Below are positions 55,691-64,000 of a DNA stretch of 64,000 nt, in pieces. The stretch comes from Astropecten irregularis. Its lineage: Eukaryota > Echinodermata > Asteroidea > Paxillosida > Astropectinidae. The position numbers and the translations under genes are program-made. The notes beneath the pieces are model-generated. The model was not told the origin of the DNA and did not search any database. It saw only the letters and a program-made list of their open reading frames with translations. The stretch lies in the NCBI GenBank assembly GCA_963971285.1, contig OZ020248.1, forward strand, positions 19,427,873 to 19,491,872. The letters are read 5' to 3'. Position 1 is the stretch's first letter; each line of letters starts with the position of its first letter.

Positions 55691-55908
55691 TTGTGACATC
55701 TGCACAATCTGGTTGGCAAACCCAAACTCTTCCTGCTCCCTTCTCAACACTTCTACCAGGATGTACACATAGGCCACACCAATGCAAATTGTTGCGCGGC
55801 TTTCATCAATCTGGGGTCTTCTTCGTCAACGTCCGGTTCGCCACAGTAAATGCATATGGTGCTGAAGTACTGTCCAACAACTGGGAATAAGAAAGAAACG
55901 GAATGCAT

Positions 55909-56640
55909 TTAGAGCGGACCCACGCTAAACACGTTAATAAAGAATTTCCTATTTGGGGATGCCCCATTGCAAACCAATGACCTGACCTTAAGACCGGCCA
56001 ACTCTAGATAAATGATAGCCTCACTTATGCAAGGATACAGTTGGCTACTGCTGACTCCTTTTGTGGGATAATATCCCATTGGCACATGAAGTGAACTGCA
56101 AAGCCCCCGAACCATAAGAACCAAAACATGGCTCGCCTCCTCTGGCTGTAAATCATCACCCCTAGACTGACGCTCAAGATTAGATACTTTGTTGCTGACT
56201 TCTGATACATCGGTGAAGCCAACAATCCTCTCTGACCTTGCAGAGTATACTAACCCTGACTTAATCTTCATTTTGTCAAACAACAAAGACACATTTCTCT
56301 CCTCTTCACCGCATGTGCTGACATTAAAATCTCTGCAGATTCTCTCCAGCATAGCTGGGCTGAATCCCGATGAAGAGTCAGTAAAGTGGTTGTATGGTTG
56401 CAAAGTTGATGGATTTGGTAACCTCATGAAACCGGACTCCCGCATCAGACCATATGCAGCAGGGGACCTACTTTGAAGAGCAATACACAATCGTATTATG
56501 GCCGGATGCCAACGCATTTGCTTCCCTTTCAGAGCAGAATCCCTCTGCTGTTCCCACATGAGCTTTGAAGGAGAACCATCAGGGAATGCCACCATCAGCT
56601 GCTCATCACCTTTGAGATACAGTATCTCAAAGTATCTCAA
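55909..56640 (-). CDS. P-element/THAP9-like transposase core exon
   Basis: The minus frame reads GKQMRWHPAIIRLCIALQSR, SPAAYGLMRESGFMRLPNPS, SLLFDKMKIKSGLVYSARS, GFTDVSE and HVLVLMVRGLCSSLHVPMGYY, then LAGLKVRSLVCNGASPNRKF. This is the order seen in THAP9/P-element transposases: the RWHP-x-(I/V)I block, LP-x-x-x-TL, DEM-x-(I/L)-x-GLVY with the first catalytic Asp, and C(D/N)GA-x-x-NR. The Asp of DEM is kept as DKM. It is uninterrupted for 243 codons but lacks the THAP finger and the C-terminus here. Confidence 0.7.
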   Translation of the reverse strand: MRYFEILYLKGDEQLMVAFPDGSPSKLMWEQQRDSALKGKQMRWHPAIIRLCIALQSRSPAAYGLMRESGFMRLPNPSTLQPYNHFTDSSSGFSPAMLERICRDFNVSTCGEEERNVSLLFDKMKIKSGLVYSARSERIVGFTDVSEVSNKVSNLERQSRGDDLQPEEASHVLVLMVRGLCSSLHVPMGYYPTKGVSSSQLYPCISEAIIYLELAGLKVRSLVCNGASPNRKFFINVFSVGPL

Positions 56641-56830
56641 AGATACTGTATTCTCTGGAACAAGTTGGTGACTACGTTTTGAAATTCCATGTAGTCACCA
56701 ATGTTCAGGTTCTCTGGTATTGAATTTCTTCCCAATGCCAGCCGGCACTGTGCACCACTTTCTTTGAGGGTGACATTTCTCAGCTGGACATTCCGGCCTT
56801 TGACAGTGACAGTCTTTGTCATCTTTTGCT
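56640..56830 (-). CDS. OB-fold-like exon
   Basis: The minus strand has an acceptor (TTTCAATTTTACAG) at about 56831, then VTVKGRNVQLRNVTLKESGA, QCRLALGRNSIPENLNIGDY and EFQNVVTNLFQ. V-x-L-(K/R)-(D/E)-S-G-x-x-(I/C)-R-L-x-L-(W/G)-R and the G-D-x-(V/M) turn fit an OB fold, like the exon at 31110-31321. It runs directly up to the P-element-like exon. A 36-bp palindrome (AGATACAGTATCTC...) sits at the junction near 56615-56651. Confidence 0.4.
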
Positions 56831-56944
56831 GTAAAATTGAAATCACTGATGAGATTACACATAAAAACACTGAGTTAGAATATGCAAACTTTACAATGCA
56901 CAGGAACACATGTACGGAACTACAAATCTAATCTGTTGTCCTTA

Positions 56945-58140
56945 TAGTTCATTTAAGAATGGTATCGCTCAAAACAAGGAACAGTGCACATGGGCCGATC
57001 AACCTTCCTACAACACATCGATGTTTGTTTCCTCCCTCCCTTCTTGGATCGGTCACTGCATATGATGCAGTCTGGCTTGCTGCCATCTGCCATCTTGGCC
57101 GGGAAGTGACCTCGCTCGGTCAGTCATGCTGGTTTTTCAACCCGGTGTGGCGGTCTCAGCTGACTCCCCGTCTCAACTGTCCCCCTTACTAAATATAGTA
57201 CCAATACGTCATGCTATCTCTGCGCACATCAACGGTAAAGTCGTCCGTTTAAGTGCCGTACTGAGCTGTGGTCGAGCTGTGCATTCCATGCTTCACAACA
57301 CAACAGGTTTTTTCCTTCTTTTGAAGGCCACGCTTTGCTTCTGTGATTTATTACAAAATACTACAGGAAAGGAATGGACACGCTATAAAAACACAAGCTG
57401 AACCACAGGGGTTTTAACGTAAAAACATGGAGGTCAAGAAAAGGGGAGGGGTGAACAAGGGAAGAAACAGAAAGAAAGAGAGAGAATACAGGGATGGGGA
57501 AAGAAATGGGGGGGGGGGAGGTTGGTTTGGTCTAATAGTTCGAGGTCAAAAGGTTGAAAGCTGACAGATGGACTAACAGGACTTGGGTAGACATAAACCC
57601 ATCATAGGATGTAGGACGAAGTGCTATTTGCCTTAAATTGGACCTGTAGACTCTTATATAAATTGACGAATATTCGCCAGAGAATGCTCACTCTACGTAC
57701 CCAAAAGAATACTTCATTAAAGTTATTATTGAATAATCTCTCGCTATATGAGGCACGGTACCGTGCGATAGTTACTGTAGTCATGGCGGGGGGGGGGGGG
57801 GACATCTCAGCAAGGGAGACCAAGGAGACCGTGCACGTGTCGGACTGAACTGTCCCCCTACGTCAGGGGAGACAGCTGAGACGGGGAGTCAGCTGAGACC
57901 GCCACACCGGGATGATCTGCGGCCTCGTCTTGTTTGGTCCTGATCCCAACCATTGAGCAATCCCTCGATGACAGCTTGTCGGAACTTGAGTTTGGTGAGG
58001 GACGGGCTCGAAGATATGCTGTCACAGACTGAGGATGCATTCACCAAGCAAACTTCAAGCATGTGAAAAAACACATGCTTCTACCACCGGGCACTTCTAT
58101 GTGTTTGGTGTAGTCATCAGGAAGTAGTTGAAGAACTGAT
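56945..58140 (-). pseudogene. piggyBac transposase C-terminus, split by another element
   Basis: The upstream part (57912-58110) reads RW, TAG, KHVFFHMLEVCLVNASS, LTKLKFRQAVIEGLLNGW; the downstream part (56945-57130) reads TERGHFPAKMADGSKPDC and the cysteine-rich finger CIICSDRSKKGGRKQTSMCC with CTVPCFERYH. K-x-x-FH-(L/M)-L(D/E)-x-(C/T)-(L/A)-x-NA and the C-terminal C5HC2-type finger are diagnostic of piggyBac. The TIR element at 57138-57911 lies between the two. A Trp codon has become a stop in the first part. Confidence 0.75.
57138..57911. mobile_element. TIR element inserted in piggyBac remnant
   Basis: The ends are CCCGGTGTGGCGGTCTCAGC and the same inverted at the right; identity extends about 35 bp (through ACTCCCCGTCTCA). 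The interior holds poly-G tracts (57509-57521, 57785-57800). No transposase ORF. Target duplication not evident. Superfamily unknown. Confidence 0.75.
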
Positions 58141-58154
58141 CAGTATCATCAATG

Positions 58155-58275
58155 TATATTGATGCTATGGTGGCCCTTGCGATTAACATACAGGTGCTCA
58201 TCATCACCCATGGGAGCACTGTGCAGCCGTACATGGGTTCCATTCCATGTCAGCAGGTCAAATTGCAGGATCTTA
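58155..58275 (-). pseudogene. PIF/Harbinger transposase fragment
   Basis: The minus frame reads LLTWNGTHVRLHSAPMGDDE and HLYVNRKGHHSINI. DGTH-(I/V)-x-(I/L)...AP...E-x-x-(F/Y)VNRKG-x-HSIN is the most conserved core of Harbinger transposases; Asp of DGTH is Asn here (NGTH), which would remove a catalytic acid. It ends abruptly beside the piggyBac remnant. Confidence 0.7.
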
Positions 58276-58282
58276 TCCTGCT

Positions 58283-58466
58283 TTGCGTTTACATTTATTT
58301 CTTGATCCCCCTTGCGGGATCTGATCGCCCTTCAATTCTGCATGAAAGGGCGATCAAAAAGGAGGATCAGATCTCGATCGCTCTTGTGTTTACGCTACAT
58401 GTAGCGGTTGATCGCCCTTTAGGGATCTGATCATCCTTTGATTGCCCTCGCGTGATCAAGTGTAAA
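58283..58466. mobile_element. Small inverted-repeat element rich in GATC
   Basis: Repeated TTGATC, GATCGCCCTT and AAGGGCGATCAA in opposite orientations, with GTTTACA near the left and TGTAAAC near the right end. It interrupts the Harbinger remnant at about 58276. No ORF. Confidence 0.45.
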
Positions 58467-58480
58467 CATGGTCTCAGTTC

Positions 58481-58678
58481 TCAAGGTTGATGAAGCTGCT
58501 CTTGGTGGTGACCTACTGAAGCATGAAGCCTGCAGTGAAGTTTTTTTAGTTTAAGAAGAGTCCTTAGTTTGGTCTTGATCCGGTTTTGGAGGCTGAAAGC
58601 TCTTTCTGCTTCTGCATTGGACGGAATTACAATCAGTGTCAGCACCATCAGCTTGAACATTTCTGCAAAACACAACAT
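58481..58678 (-). pseudogene. hAT transposase C-terminal fragment (SPIN/ZNF862-like)
   Basis: The minus frame reads LIVIPSNAEAERAFSLQNRI and KTKLRTLLKLKKLHCRLHAS. S-x-AE-x-ER-x-FS-x-x-N-x-IKT-x-x-R is the hAT C-terminal block of the SPIN/ZNF862 type. Only this block is present. Confidence 0.65.
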
Positions 58679-58849
58679 GTAGAACAGAGCCCTACTGCTA
58701 CTTGCACCAGCAACATCATCACTAGCAGTGCATGCTGTTTTCTTGAAACAAAAAGGATATTACACAAACTATTAGGAAAACTTGGATTACAAGTATCATT
58801 TTGATGGATATTTCACAAATCAAATGAGAAATTTGCAGTCATTTCAAAG

Positions 58850-59563
58850 TCATGACAGATGATAAATAATAAAAGTAAATAGAAAAAATCCATAACAGAT
58901 GAACATGAAATATTCTTGCATGGAGATATTTAACAAAACAAAAAGTTTCCGTGCAGCACGGCACACGACGTAGGTAGCGTGCCCGGGCGGAAATGTTGAC
59001 CGGCTGCAAGAATCAGTCTTTCCTGCCTTTTCCTGTTGTTGTCGCTGGGCACATGCTGACACTTTAATTCGCCATTCGCTTTTCAGCAGATGCAGGAAAT
59101 CATCTACTGTTGAGATGATATTGCGGTTTTGGTGGCGAATGTTGTTATTTTTCATAACAACCACCAAATCTGTCGGAGCAAAACCGGCTCTCAGTGCTGT
59201 TGAATATGCATGGTATGTTTGGTTTTCATTGTTATAACCAGACAAAGAGAGGGCAGCGTCAACAACATTATCAAAAGAGGTTGGAAGCACCAAATATTTC
59301 GCTTGCTTGATATTCTCATTAAGCTCCCTGGAAATACAAAGTATTTTGCCAAGTGTCCTCATCTTTTCCCTTGCAAGGTCCTCTCGTCTGTTAGAGTTAC
59401 TTGCTCCCATCACATTACCCCCAACTTGTAGTATTTCTTTATCATTCCTCACTATCAGGGACAATTTATCATTTTGATCTGCAACACATCTTTGACATGC
59501 AGCCGTGTCAGGCACTGAAAAGCCATATTCTGAAAAGAGTAACATTTTATCAACATTTTTCAT
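58850..59563 (-). CDS. Second recombinase-like family member (partial)
   Basis: The minus frame reads YGFSVPDTAACQRCVADQND, NRREDLAREKMRTLGKILCI, YLVLPTSFDNVVDAALSLSG, FLHLLKSEWRIKVSACAQRQ. Its order (M(R/T)-x-L-(A/G)-(R/K), a (L/I)-x-P-x-x-FD-x-VV-x-A block, then FL-L...W-x-x-V-x-A) parallels the exon at 15800-16678 and the same uncharacterised fish/invertebrate family. It lacks the NRRR-GEV segment. It ends at a stop at 58850 after a hydrophobic stretch that is probably intron read-through. Confidence 0.5.
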   Translation of the reverse strand: MKNVDKMLLFSEYGFSVPDTAACQRCVADQNDKLSLIVRNDKEILQVGGNVMGASNSNRREDLAREKMRTLGKILCISRELNENIKQAKYLVLPTSFDNVVDAALSLSGYNNENQTYHAYSTALRAGFAPTDLVVVMKNNNIRHQNRNIISTVDDFLHLLKSEWRIKVSACAQRQQQEKAGKTDSCSRSTFPPGHATYVVCRAARKLFVLLNISMQEYFMFICYGFFLFTFIIYHLS

Positions 59564-59679
59564 AGGGATGTATAGTACATTCTGCTCATTGCTGTCTCAC
59601 TTGGTGGTTGATACCGAGGATCCAAGTCATGAAGTAATTATTGAAGTGCCTTTGTCTCCATAATCCTCATGGGAAGATT

Positions 59680-60130
59680 TTCTTTGGCAATGAGATATGT
59701 CACAGACTCGGTCTCCATCTGTCACTTCTTGTCCAAATGTTTGTAAAGTGTTTTCCTCACAAAAATTCTGGGTGTACGTCGCTCTGTCAAACAGGGTGGA
59801 AAAACGCTTACTGTAGCACCAGTGTCCACCAAAAATTGGACGTTGGAGCGTTAATTTGTCCCAAATTATGTAGAAAAGGCGGCTGCCAACTCACCCAGGG
59901 GGAAGTGCTGCCACTACCCGCAGCGGTGGGAGTTTTCCTGGTGGTTATCTGCATAGCTGAAAAGAGGTACACATTTACGCGCCTTGTCACTGAAGTTGGT
60001 GTGATACCAGCAGTAGTTATCGGAGGAGTCCTGTTGTGCTTGAGCGGAAGACTGGGAGACATGGCATTTACAACCGATCTATATGTGATAAGATTTTCCC
60101 ACACCTGCTTTGTCTTCCAACATTGCAGCT
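59680..60130 (-). pseudogene. Ty3/gypsy gag C-terminus and aspartic protease
   Basis: The minus strand reads YCWYHTNFSDKARKC, then after three in-frame stops QFLVDTGATVSVFPPC (about 59796-59843), which carries the retropepsin active site DTGA. C-(W/Y)-YH-x-x-(F/Y)-(G/S)-x-x-A-x-x-C is the gag zinc-like motif common in invertebrate gypsy elements. This is the part of pol/gag missing from the gypsy fragment at 10935-12205, but on the other strand and 48 kb away. Confidence 0.7.
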
Positions 60131-60616
60131 AATATAAGCAATTTCTTTCTCATTGAACTTATTGTACCTCTTAAAATTTGTTTTCTGGGATTGGTGATTA
60201 AGCCACCCTAAATGACATTCCAGTAGCTTCTGTTGTGCTGTGACTGCCAGACTACTGTATGCTTACAGGTAACTTTGGACCTGTACCCTTTACAGTCACA
60301 AGAAACATTGTTTGTATTTACTTTGCATGTATTCATCCCATGTTTACTTTTTGAGTAAACAAGATACTCTGGGATTTTTATTACCCTTTCTTGATTTTTG
60401 TGGTGATGAGACCAGGGATGATCAGTAATTCCTCTGCTCCATTCAATATGAGACTAACAGTTGTGGCCTATAAATACTTGTCCGCATGCTCCTCTTCTAA
60501 AGGAGGAGCTGTCTGAAGTATGGACTTACGGTTCGATCCCAGTGGTTATTGTTGGTTTGCTCTCTGATGAAGTGAGAAACTCTTGCAGTATTCTGTTTAT
60601 CGATAATTAAAAAATA

Positions 60617-61010
60617 TTAACTGAATATTAGTCTTATTGGATGATTTGTGAAATGTTTTTTGAGAGATCGAAAATTTAAATCATAAAGGTAAATCTGCAA
60701 AGTGTGTGTAGATGTCTGATGATGGCAAGATGCTAGTGTATTTGTTTTCCACACATGATAGACTTCTTCAGCTAATTCCGCATGAGCTATGAGCTCAACA
60801 GCTGAATCATCTTTCAAGACATCTTCCATGGCCTCTTCACAACTATGGAATGATGCCACCATACCCTCATCTTGTTGTTGAGACAGACACAAACTCTCTT
60901 GGACAATCATGGTGTCTACTCTTGCCTCCAATGCTGTATTCTTCCTCAACAAGCTCCTCCTCTCTGCCTGCAGATTGACCACCTTTTCTTGAAGTTGTTG
61001 CCTTGATAAC
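60617..61010 (-). CDS. Coiled-coil ORF at the edge of duplication copy 2
   Basis: The minus frame reads LSRQQLQEKVVNLQAERRSL, LRKNTALEARVDTMIVQESL and AMEDVLKDDSAVELIAHAEL. The heptad pattern predicts a coiled coil. Copy 1 (31842) carries only its first dozen codons, after which the sequences diverge, so this shows the unit extended further 3' in one copy. Confidence 0.35.
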
Positions 61011-61187
61011 GAAGAATTTTGTGCATCCTATGATCCTATCTTGATTTGCTTGGTCTTCAGCCTACTGTCTGACTGTGTTCCGGCGCCAAATCTCCTCTAT
61101 GCACTTTGCACACAGCACATCTTCCTTCAGCTGCCTCTATCATCAGGGACCACTTGTTATGGTGAATGGTCCCATTCACATAGGTAT

Positions 61188-61418
61188 TCATGTTTGTCTC
61201 AACTCTAGAGAGAAAAATCCATTATAAGAACAACTGTGTCCCTTGGTGGTGATTCGGGAATTATATACTGAATTGCTTTTTTGCCAGTCAGCAATGAATA
61301 AATAGGAACTAAATGTTTGCAATTCCTGACAGAGCTCATCCACCAAATCATGCACCGACCTTTTCTTTACAGCCAATGTTTTTCCATATGGGAAGCAGCA
61401 GGCGGGTTGAAAATGCAC
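61188..61418 (-). pseudogene. Transposase-like fragment in duplication copy 2
   Basis: Counterpart of 32083-32349: VHDLVDELCQELQTFSSYLF, then a frame change before HSCSYNGFFS. More decayed than copy 1. Confidence 0.3.
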
Positions 61419-62283
61419 TGGATGTGACTCAGTTCTTTGGTAAGTCTGCTATCCTCGATGCTTCTAGTGGTGCCTTTCTCTTCTTGCCTACCATGCAGCT
61501 ACGAAGTACTTTGTCCAAAACAAATCCCACATCTGTTTGCAAATTCTTATGTCAGAATGGGCTCATTTCTTGTATGCTTGCATTGTTGTGTCACCAATTC
61601 TTTAGGTCTGCTTTGACCAGACATCTTTGCAAGTTTGCGGGTTCCTTCCAAATGTTGCCTTCCATATCGAGTATTAACTTGAAGGAGCACCGATTCCCAT
61701 CATTTCATTCATAAATTTCAAATCTTCACAAATATAAAACTGAAGTGTCAATGTTGTTCCCTTGATATCCAATGTATCTTACCTACTACAGGTTTCAGCA
61801 TGTGATATTTTTCTGGACTTGTGATGATGACCAATATGTGATCGATTGGAAAAAAATCTCCAATTATAAGCACAAAACCAATGTTTGTCACTTTTAGTCT
61901 TTTCCCACAGGTAGTTCCATCCCCAGTTATTTTCAGTTATAAATAAATAACAGGTAGTGTACTTCACTCAATCAGTATCAAAAGAGTATCTATAACAATA
62001 ATTGAAATAATTGAATAAATAAGTAAAATTAAAACAATTATTTATACAAATAAATAAGCAATAGTGTTATTTATTAATACTGTATCATTAATTCTCACTT
62101 TCAGATGCTAACCTGTAGCCCGAATACTCTTTTCAGACTAATTAAAACTATAACCAAATAATAAAAATAATGATTTAACAATGAAAAAGAGACTTTCACA
62201 ATAATAATTCAAATAAGTAATATTTAATAATAATAATAATCATAACTAAAAATAATAAATCGGCAAAAATTGATTATTGACAT

Positions 62284-62640
62284 TTAAAGGCCGAGTTTTA
62301 ATGCAGCCTTCCTACACTTTCCGTTCACTGCAGATTTGATTGCCTGCATGTATTCAACTGAAGAGGTAGAGTAGGGAAATTTGGTCTTCGCCTGCAGGAT
62401 TATGGCCTGAAATATTGGGTCTCTCTTGAGGGGCTTCCTTACAACAACTCTCCCCCCTTTGCAAATGACATTCTCCACATGAAAATTATGTGTTCCCAGA
62501 TTATCGTCATTGAAAGCCTTCGAGAGTAACTTTAGGACAAGTTCCTTCCTAGTTGCCGCCTTTTTGAAGGCGGTCGATGAATGACCCTTCAGTCTTCCTG
62601 TCCTCCTTCCCAGCGCCAATCTTCTCCCTGATGAGTTCAA
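62284..62640 (-). CDS. BEN-domain exon, copy 2 (intact)
   Basis: The minus frame reads RRLALGRRTGRLKG, KKAATRKELVLKLLSKAFND, NLGTHNFHVENVICKGGRVV, VRKPLKRDPIFQAIILQAKT and MQAIKSAVNGKCRKAALKLG with a stop at 62284. It is a complete BEN domain: L-x-KLL-x-x-(A/V)F...L...N...G...KPL-x-x-(D/H)P-(I/V)F-x-AI...(A/V)N-(G/A)-KCRK. An upstream ORF (62660-62899, SDILDIQYKPPFPQLEHSTT) probably supplies the N-terminus, with a shift or short intron between. It is the cleanest BEN copy in the window. Confidence 0.65.
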   Translation of the reverse strand: MNSSGRRLALGRRTGRLKGHSSTAFKKAATRKELVLKLLSKAFNDDNLGTHNFHVENVICKGGRVVVRKPLKRDPIFQAIILQAKTKFPYSTSSVEYMQAIKSAVNGKCRKAALKLGL

Positions 62641-62659
62641 TGTCCTGTTGCTACTTGTC

Positions 62660-62899
62660 TTATCTTAAGATGATCGCTCTGAGGAGCTCGGTAGTAGTGG
62701 AATGTTCGAGCTGGGGGAATGGTGGTTTGTATTGAATGTCCAGTATATCGCTGGCATTTAGCGTGTCGCTGAACATATCGGAATCGAAGCAAAGATCCTG
62801 AAGTGCTGGCTGTGGTGAGGATGGCCCGGCGGGAGCTGGCTGCGGTGAGGATGGCCTGGCGGGTGCTGCCAGTTGCAGGTGCTGTTTTTGAACCTGCAA
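62660..62899 (-). CDS. N-terminal exon-like ORF preceding BEN copy 2
   Basis: Repetitive ARPSSPQPAPAGPSSPQPA segment, then FDSDMFSDTLNASDILDIQY and ELLRAII. The PSSPQPA repeat corresponds to a short DNA tandem repeat (GCTGGCTGCGGTGAGGATGG) expanded relative to copy 1. Confidence 0.4.
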   Translation of the reverse strand: MQVQKQHLQLAAPARPSSPQPAPAGPSSPQPALQDLCFDSDMFSDTLNASDILDIQYKPPFPQLEHSTTTELLRAIILR

Positions 62900-63137
62900 G
62901 CACTCCTACTCAACATCAAAGACAGATGAGATCACAGATTGTTTTCTGCATCTGTCTTTGTGCTTGTGGGCAGAGCTGATGAATATGATGGAGTAAAAAA
63001 AAAAAAAACAACTAAAACTTTGTATATCAGTTTTCACACTTGATAACTTGATTTTTTATGCATATCAGATGTATAATCAGTGACACGTTTTACATAAAAA
63101 AAGAAAATAATCCATACCACCGTTACAGAATACACTC

Positions 63138-63464
63138 CTACAGGTTGTCTTCTGCCAATCGGTTCTGCAGCTGTTGTTGAAGTGGCCTAAACCTTCTTAC
63201 TCTTCCATAAGGCCTAGGCCCACGAGGGATGGATGGAGCCTGCTGCATGGTCGAAGCAAGTTGAACTAGAGGGCGATTGGCCAGTGAGGTGACGTTACGC
63301 TGAAGTAGGTTGATTCTTCTTATCAGTTTAACGTAGGAACAAAACACCATCATTAGGGCAGTTATCTCCACAACAGCAATACTTAGATGGATCCAGAACA
63401 GCATATGACACTCTCCTATCATGGTTGTGGTTGCATGCAAAAAACAACAACGGACGCAGGCCAA
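63138..63464 (-). CDS. Hypothetical small protein with one predicted membrane segment
   Basis: 108-codon minus ORF: MACVRCCFLHATTTMIGE, a hydrophobic stretch (LFWIHLSIAVVEITALMMVF), a basic region (KLIRRINLLQRN), and a Pro/Arg-rich end (GPRPYGRVRRFRPLQQQL). No homologue is recognised. The start is not supported by an obvious Kozak context, so it may be an exon or chance. Confidence 0.3.
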   Translation of the reverse strand: MACVRCCFLHATTTMIGECHMLFWIHLSIAVVEITALMMVFCSYVKLIRRINLLQRNVTSLANRPLVQLASTMQQAPSIPRGPRPYGRVRRFRPLQQQLQNRLAEDNL

Positions 63465-64000
63465 CTTTCGTAATGCTTAGCAGCTACCGTTGTCACTGGC
63501 CCTTTTCTGGCTGACAAAAAGTGAAAACAGGGCGCTGTACAAAACTCTTTGAATACAGAAAATTAACCGAGCTCTAAGTAGGAAATAAATAATCAAACAC
63601 CTTACACTTAAAAAATTATATTTAAAGGCACTGGACATGTTTTGTAATTGGTAATATTTTTCTGTATAGATTTTAAATTATCCCTGGCACTATTTTTTAT
63701 TTTAAATATGAGAAAAATATGTGATTGCACTGAAAATTATTTACTGATTACATACCCCCATCACCAATTAATCAAATCAACATGCTGTACTTCCTAATAC
63801 AGTATGCATCAAGAAAAGACTCACTACCTCACTACTTTTCATCTGATGGCTCCATTGCATTCTTGATACTTGCTGCCGTTTTCAAAACGGACACATTTGG
63901 CGACTCCATATTGCACATATGTCACAAAGATATTATTTATACATTCAGCTAAGAAACAAAATAAATATATTGTAACACAAGCGTATACTTCGTCTCGAGC
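63465..64000. other. AT-rich stretch to window end
   Basis: No coding signal, RNA gene or repeat end recognised. Confidence 0.4.

Larger units (their letters stand above)
60971..62865. repeat. 1.9-kb duplicated segment, copy 2
   Basis: Same orientation and order as 31842-33735. Differences include small indels and base changes. The BEN exon is better preserved here. Also retained is a plus-strand open frame of 133 codons (61313-61714) present in both copies. Confidence 0.9.

Noticed and set aside
1-64000. Prokaryotic operon, phage or plasmid
   Set aside because: Introns, Helitrons, SINE, hAT, piggyBac and Harbinger elements and the absence of dense same-strand gene packing show animal nuclear DNA.

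Overview
The window looks like nuclear DNA of a marine invertebrate animal (an invertebrate deuterostome or a lophotrochozoan is my inference). It is AT-rich, has spliced genes with GT-AG introns, has many short ACATGTACATGTA runs, and is packed with eukaryotic transposons of many superfamilies. There are no bacterial operons, no rRNA genes and no CRISPR array. I could run no searches: family names rest on motifs read by eye in conceptual translations.

Layout. 1-8022 is a head-to-tail array of five Helitron/HINE-like units. Each ends in a small hairpin followed by CTAG before a T. One unit carries a nested 1.35-kb terminal-inverted-repeat element, and one has a core of ~130-bp tandem repeats. 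8023-12205 holds a broken Ulp1-type protease fragment, a 5'-truncated non-LTR retrotransposon (minus strand) and a truncated Ty3/gypsy pol fragment (plus strand). 12242-13720 has unassigned minus-strand exon-like sequence. 13840-20836 is the best gene in the window. It lies on the minus strand, its exons are mostly in matching phase, and it encodes a PWWP-like module, a C2HC finger, the N-terminal part of a tyrosine-recombinase-like family, an acidic segment and a terminal C2H2 finger. Its introns hold a pogo-like element, small MITEs and a tandemly duplicated intron. A hAT MITE sits just upstream of its ATG.

22-31 kb (minus strand) holds a YqaJ-type nuclease, a decayed Tc1-like transposase, a decayed protein-primed family B DNA polymerase of Maverick/Polinton or adinto-like type, a P2X7 C-terminal-like exon and an OB-fold exon. 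31842-33735 is repeated in the same orientation at 60971-62865, and each copy carries a BEN domain. 34-43 kb holds transposase fragments (MULE, hAT, other DDE), a tRNA-like foldback, a near-perfect 134-bp hairpin and a TIR element. 44004-48887 may be one long pogo-type element. 49-53 kb holds a hAT C-terminus, two BEN domains, a 30-bp minisatellite open in at least five reading frames, and an insertion with a perfect 8-bp target duplication. 54-60 kb is a transposon graveyard: a hAT-like element, a P-element/THAP9-like exon, an OB-fold exon, piggyBac interrupted by another element, Harbinger, hAT, a second recombinase-family ORF and Ty3/gypsy gag-protease.

Together, most coding signal is transposon-derived and much of it is broken. 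The spliced PWWP/recombinase-like gene is the most plausible living gene. DNA-handling modules (BEN x4, OB-fold x2, YqaJ, recombinase-like x2, DNA polymerase) recur on the minus strand, which may mean that some belong to large composite mobile elements. That is inference.
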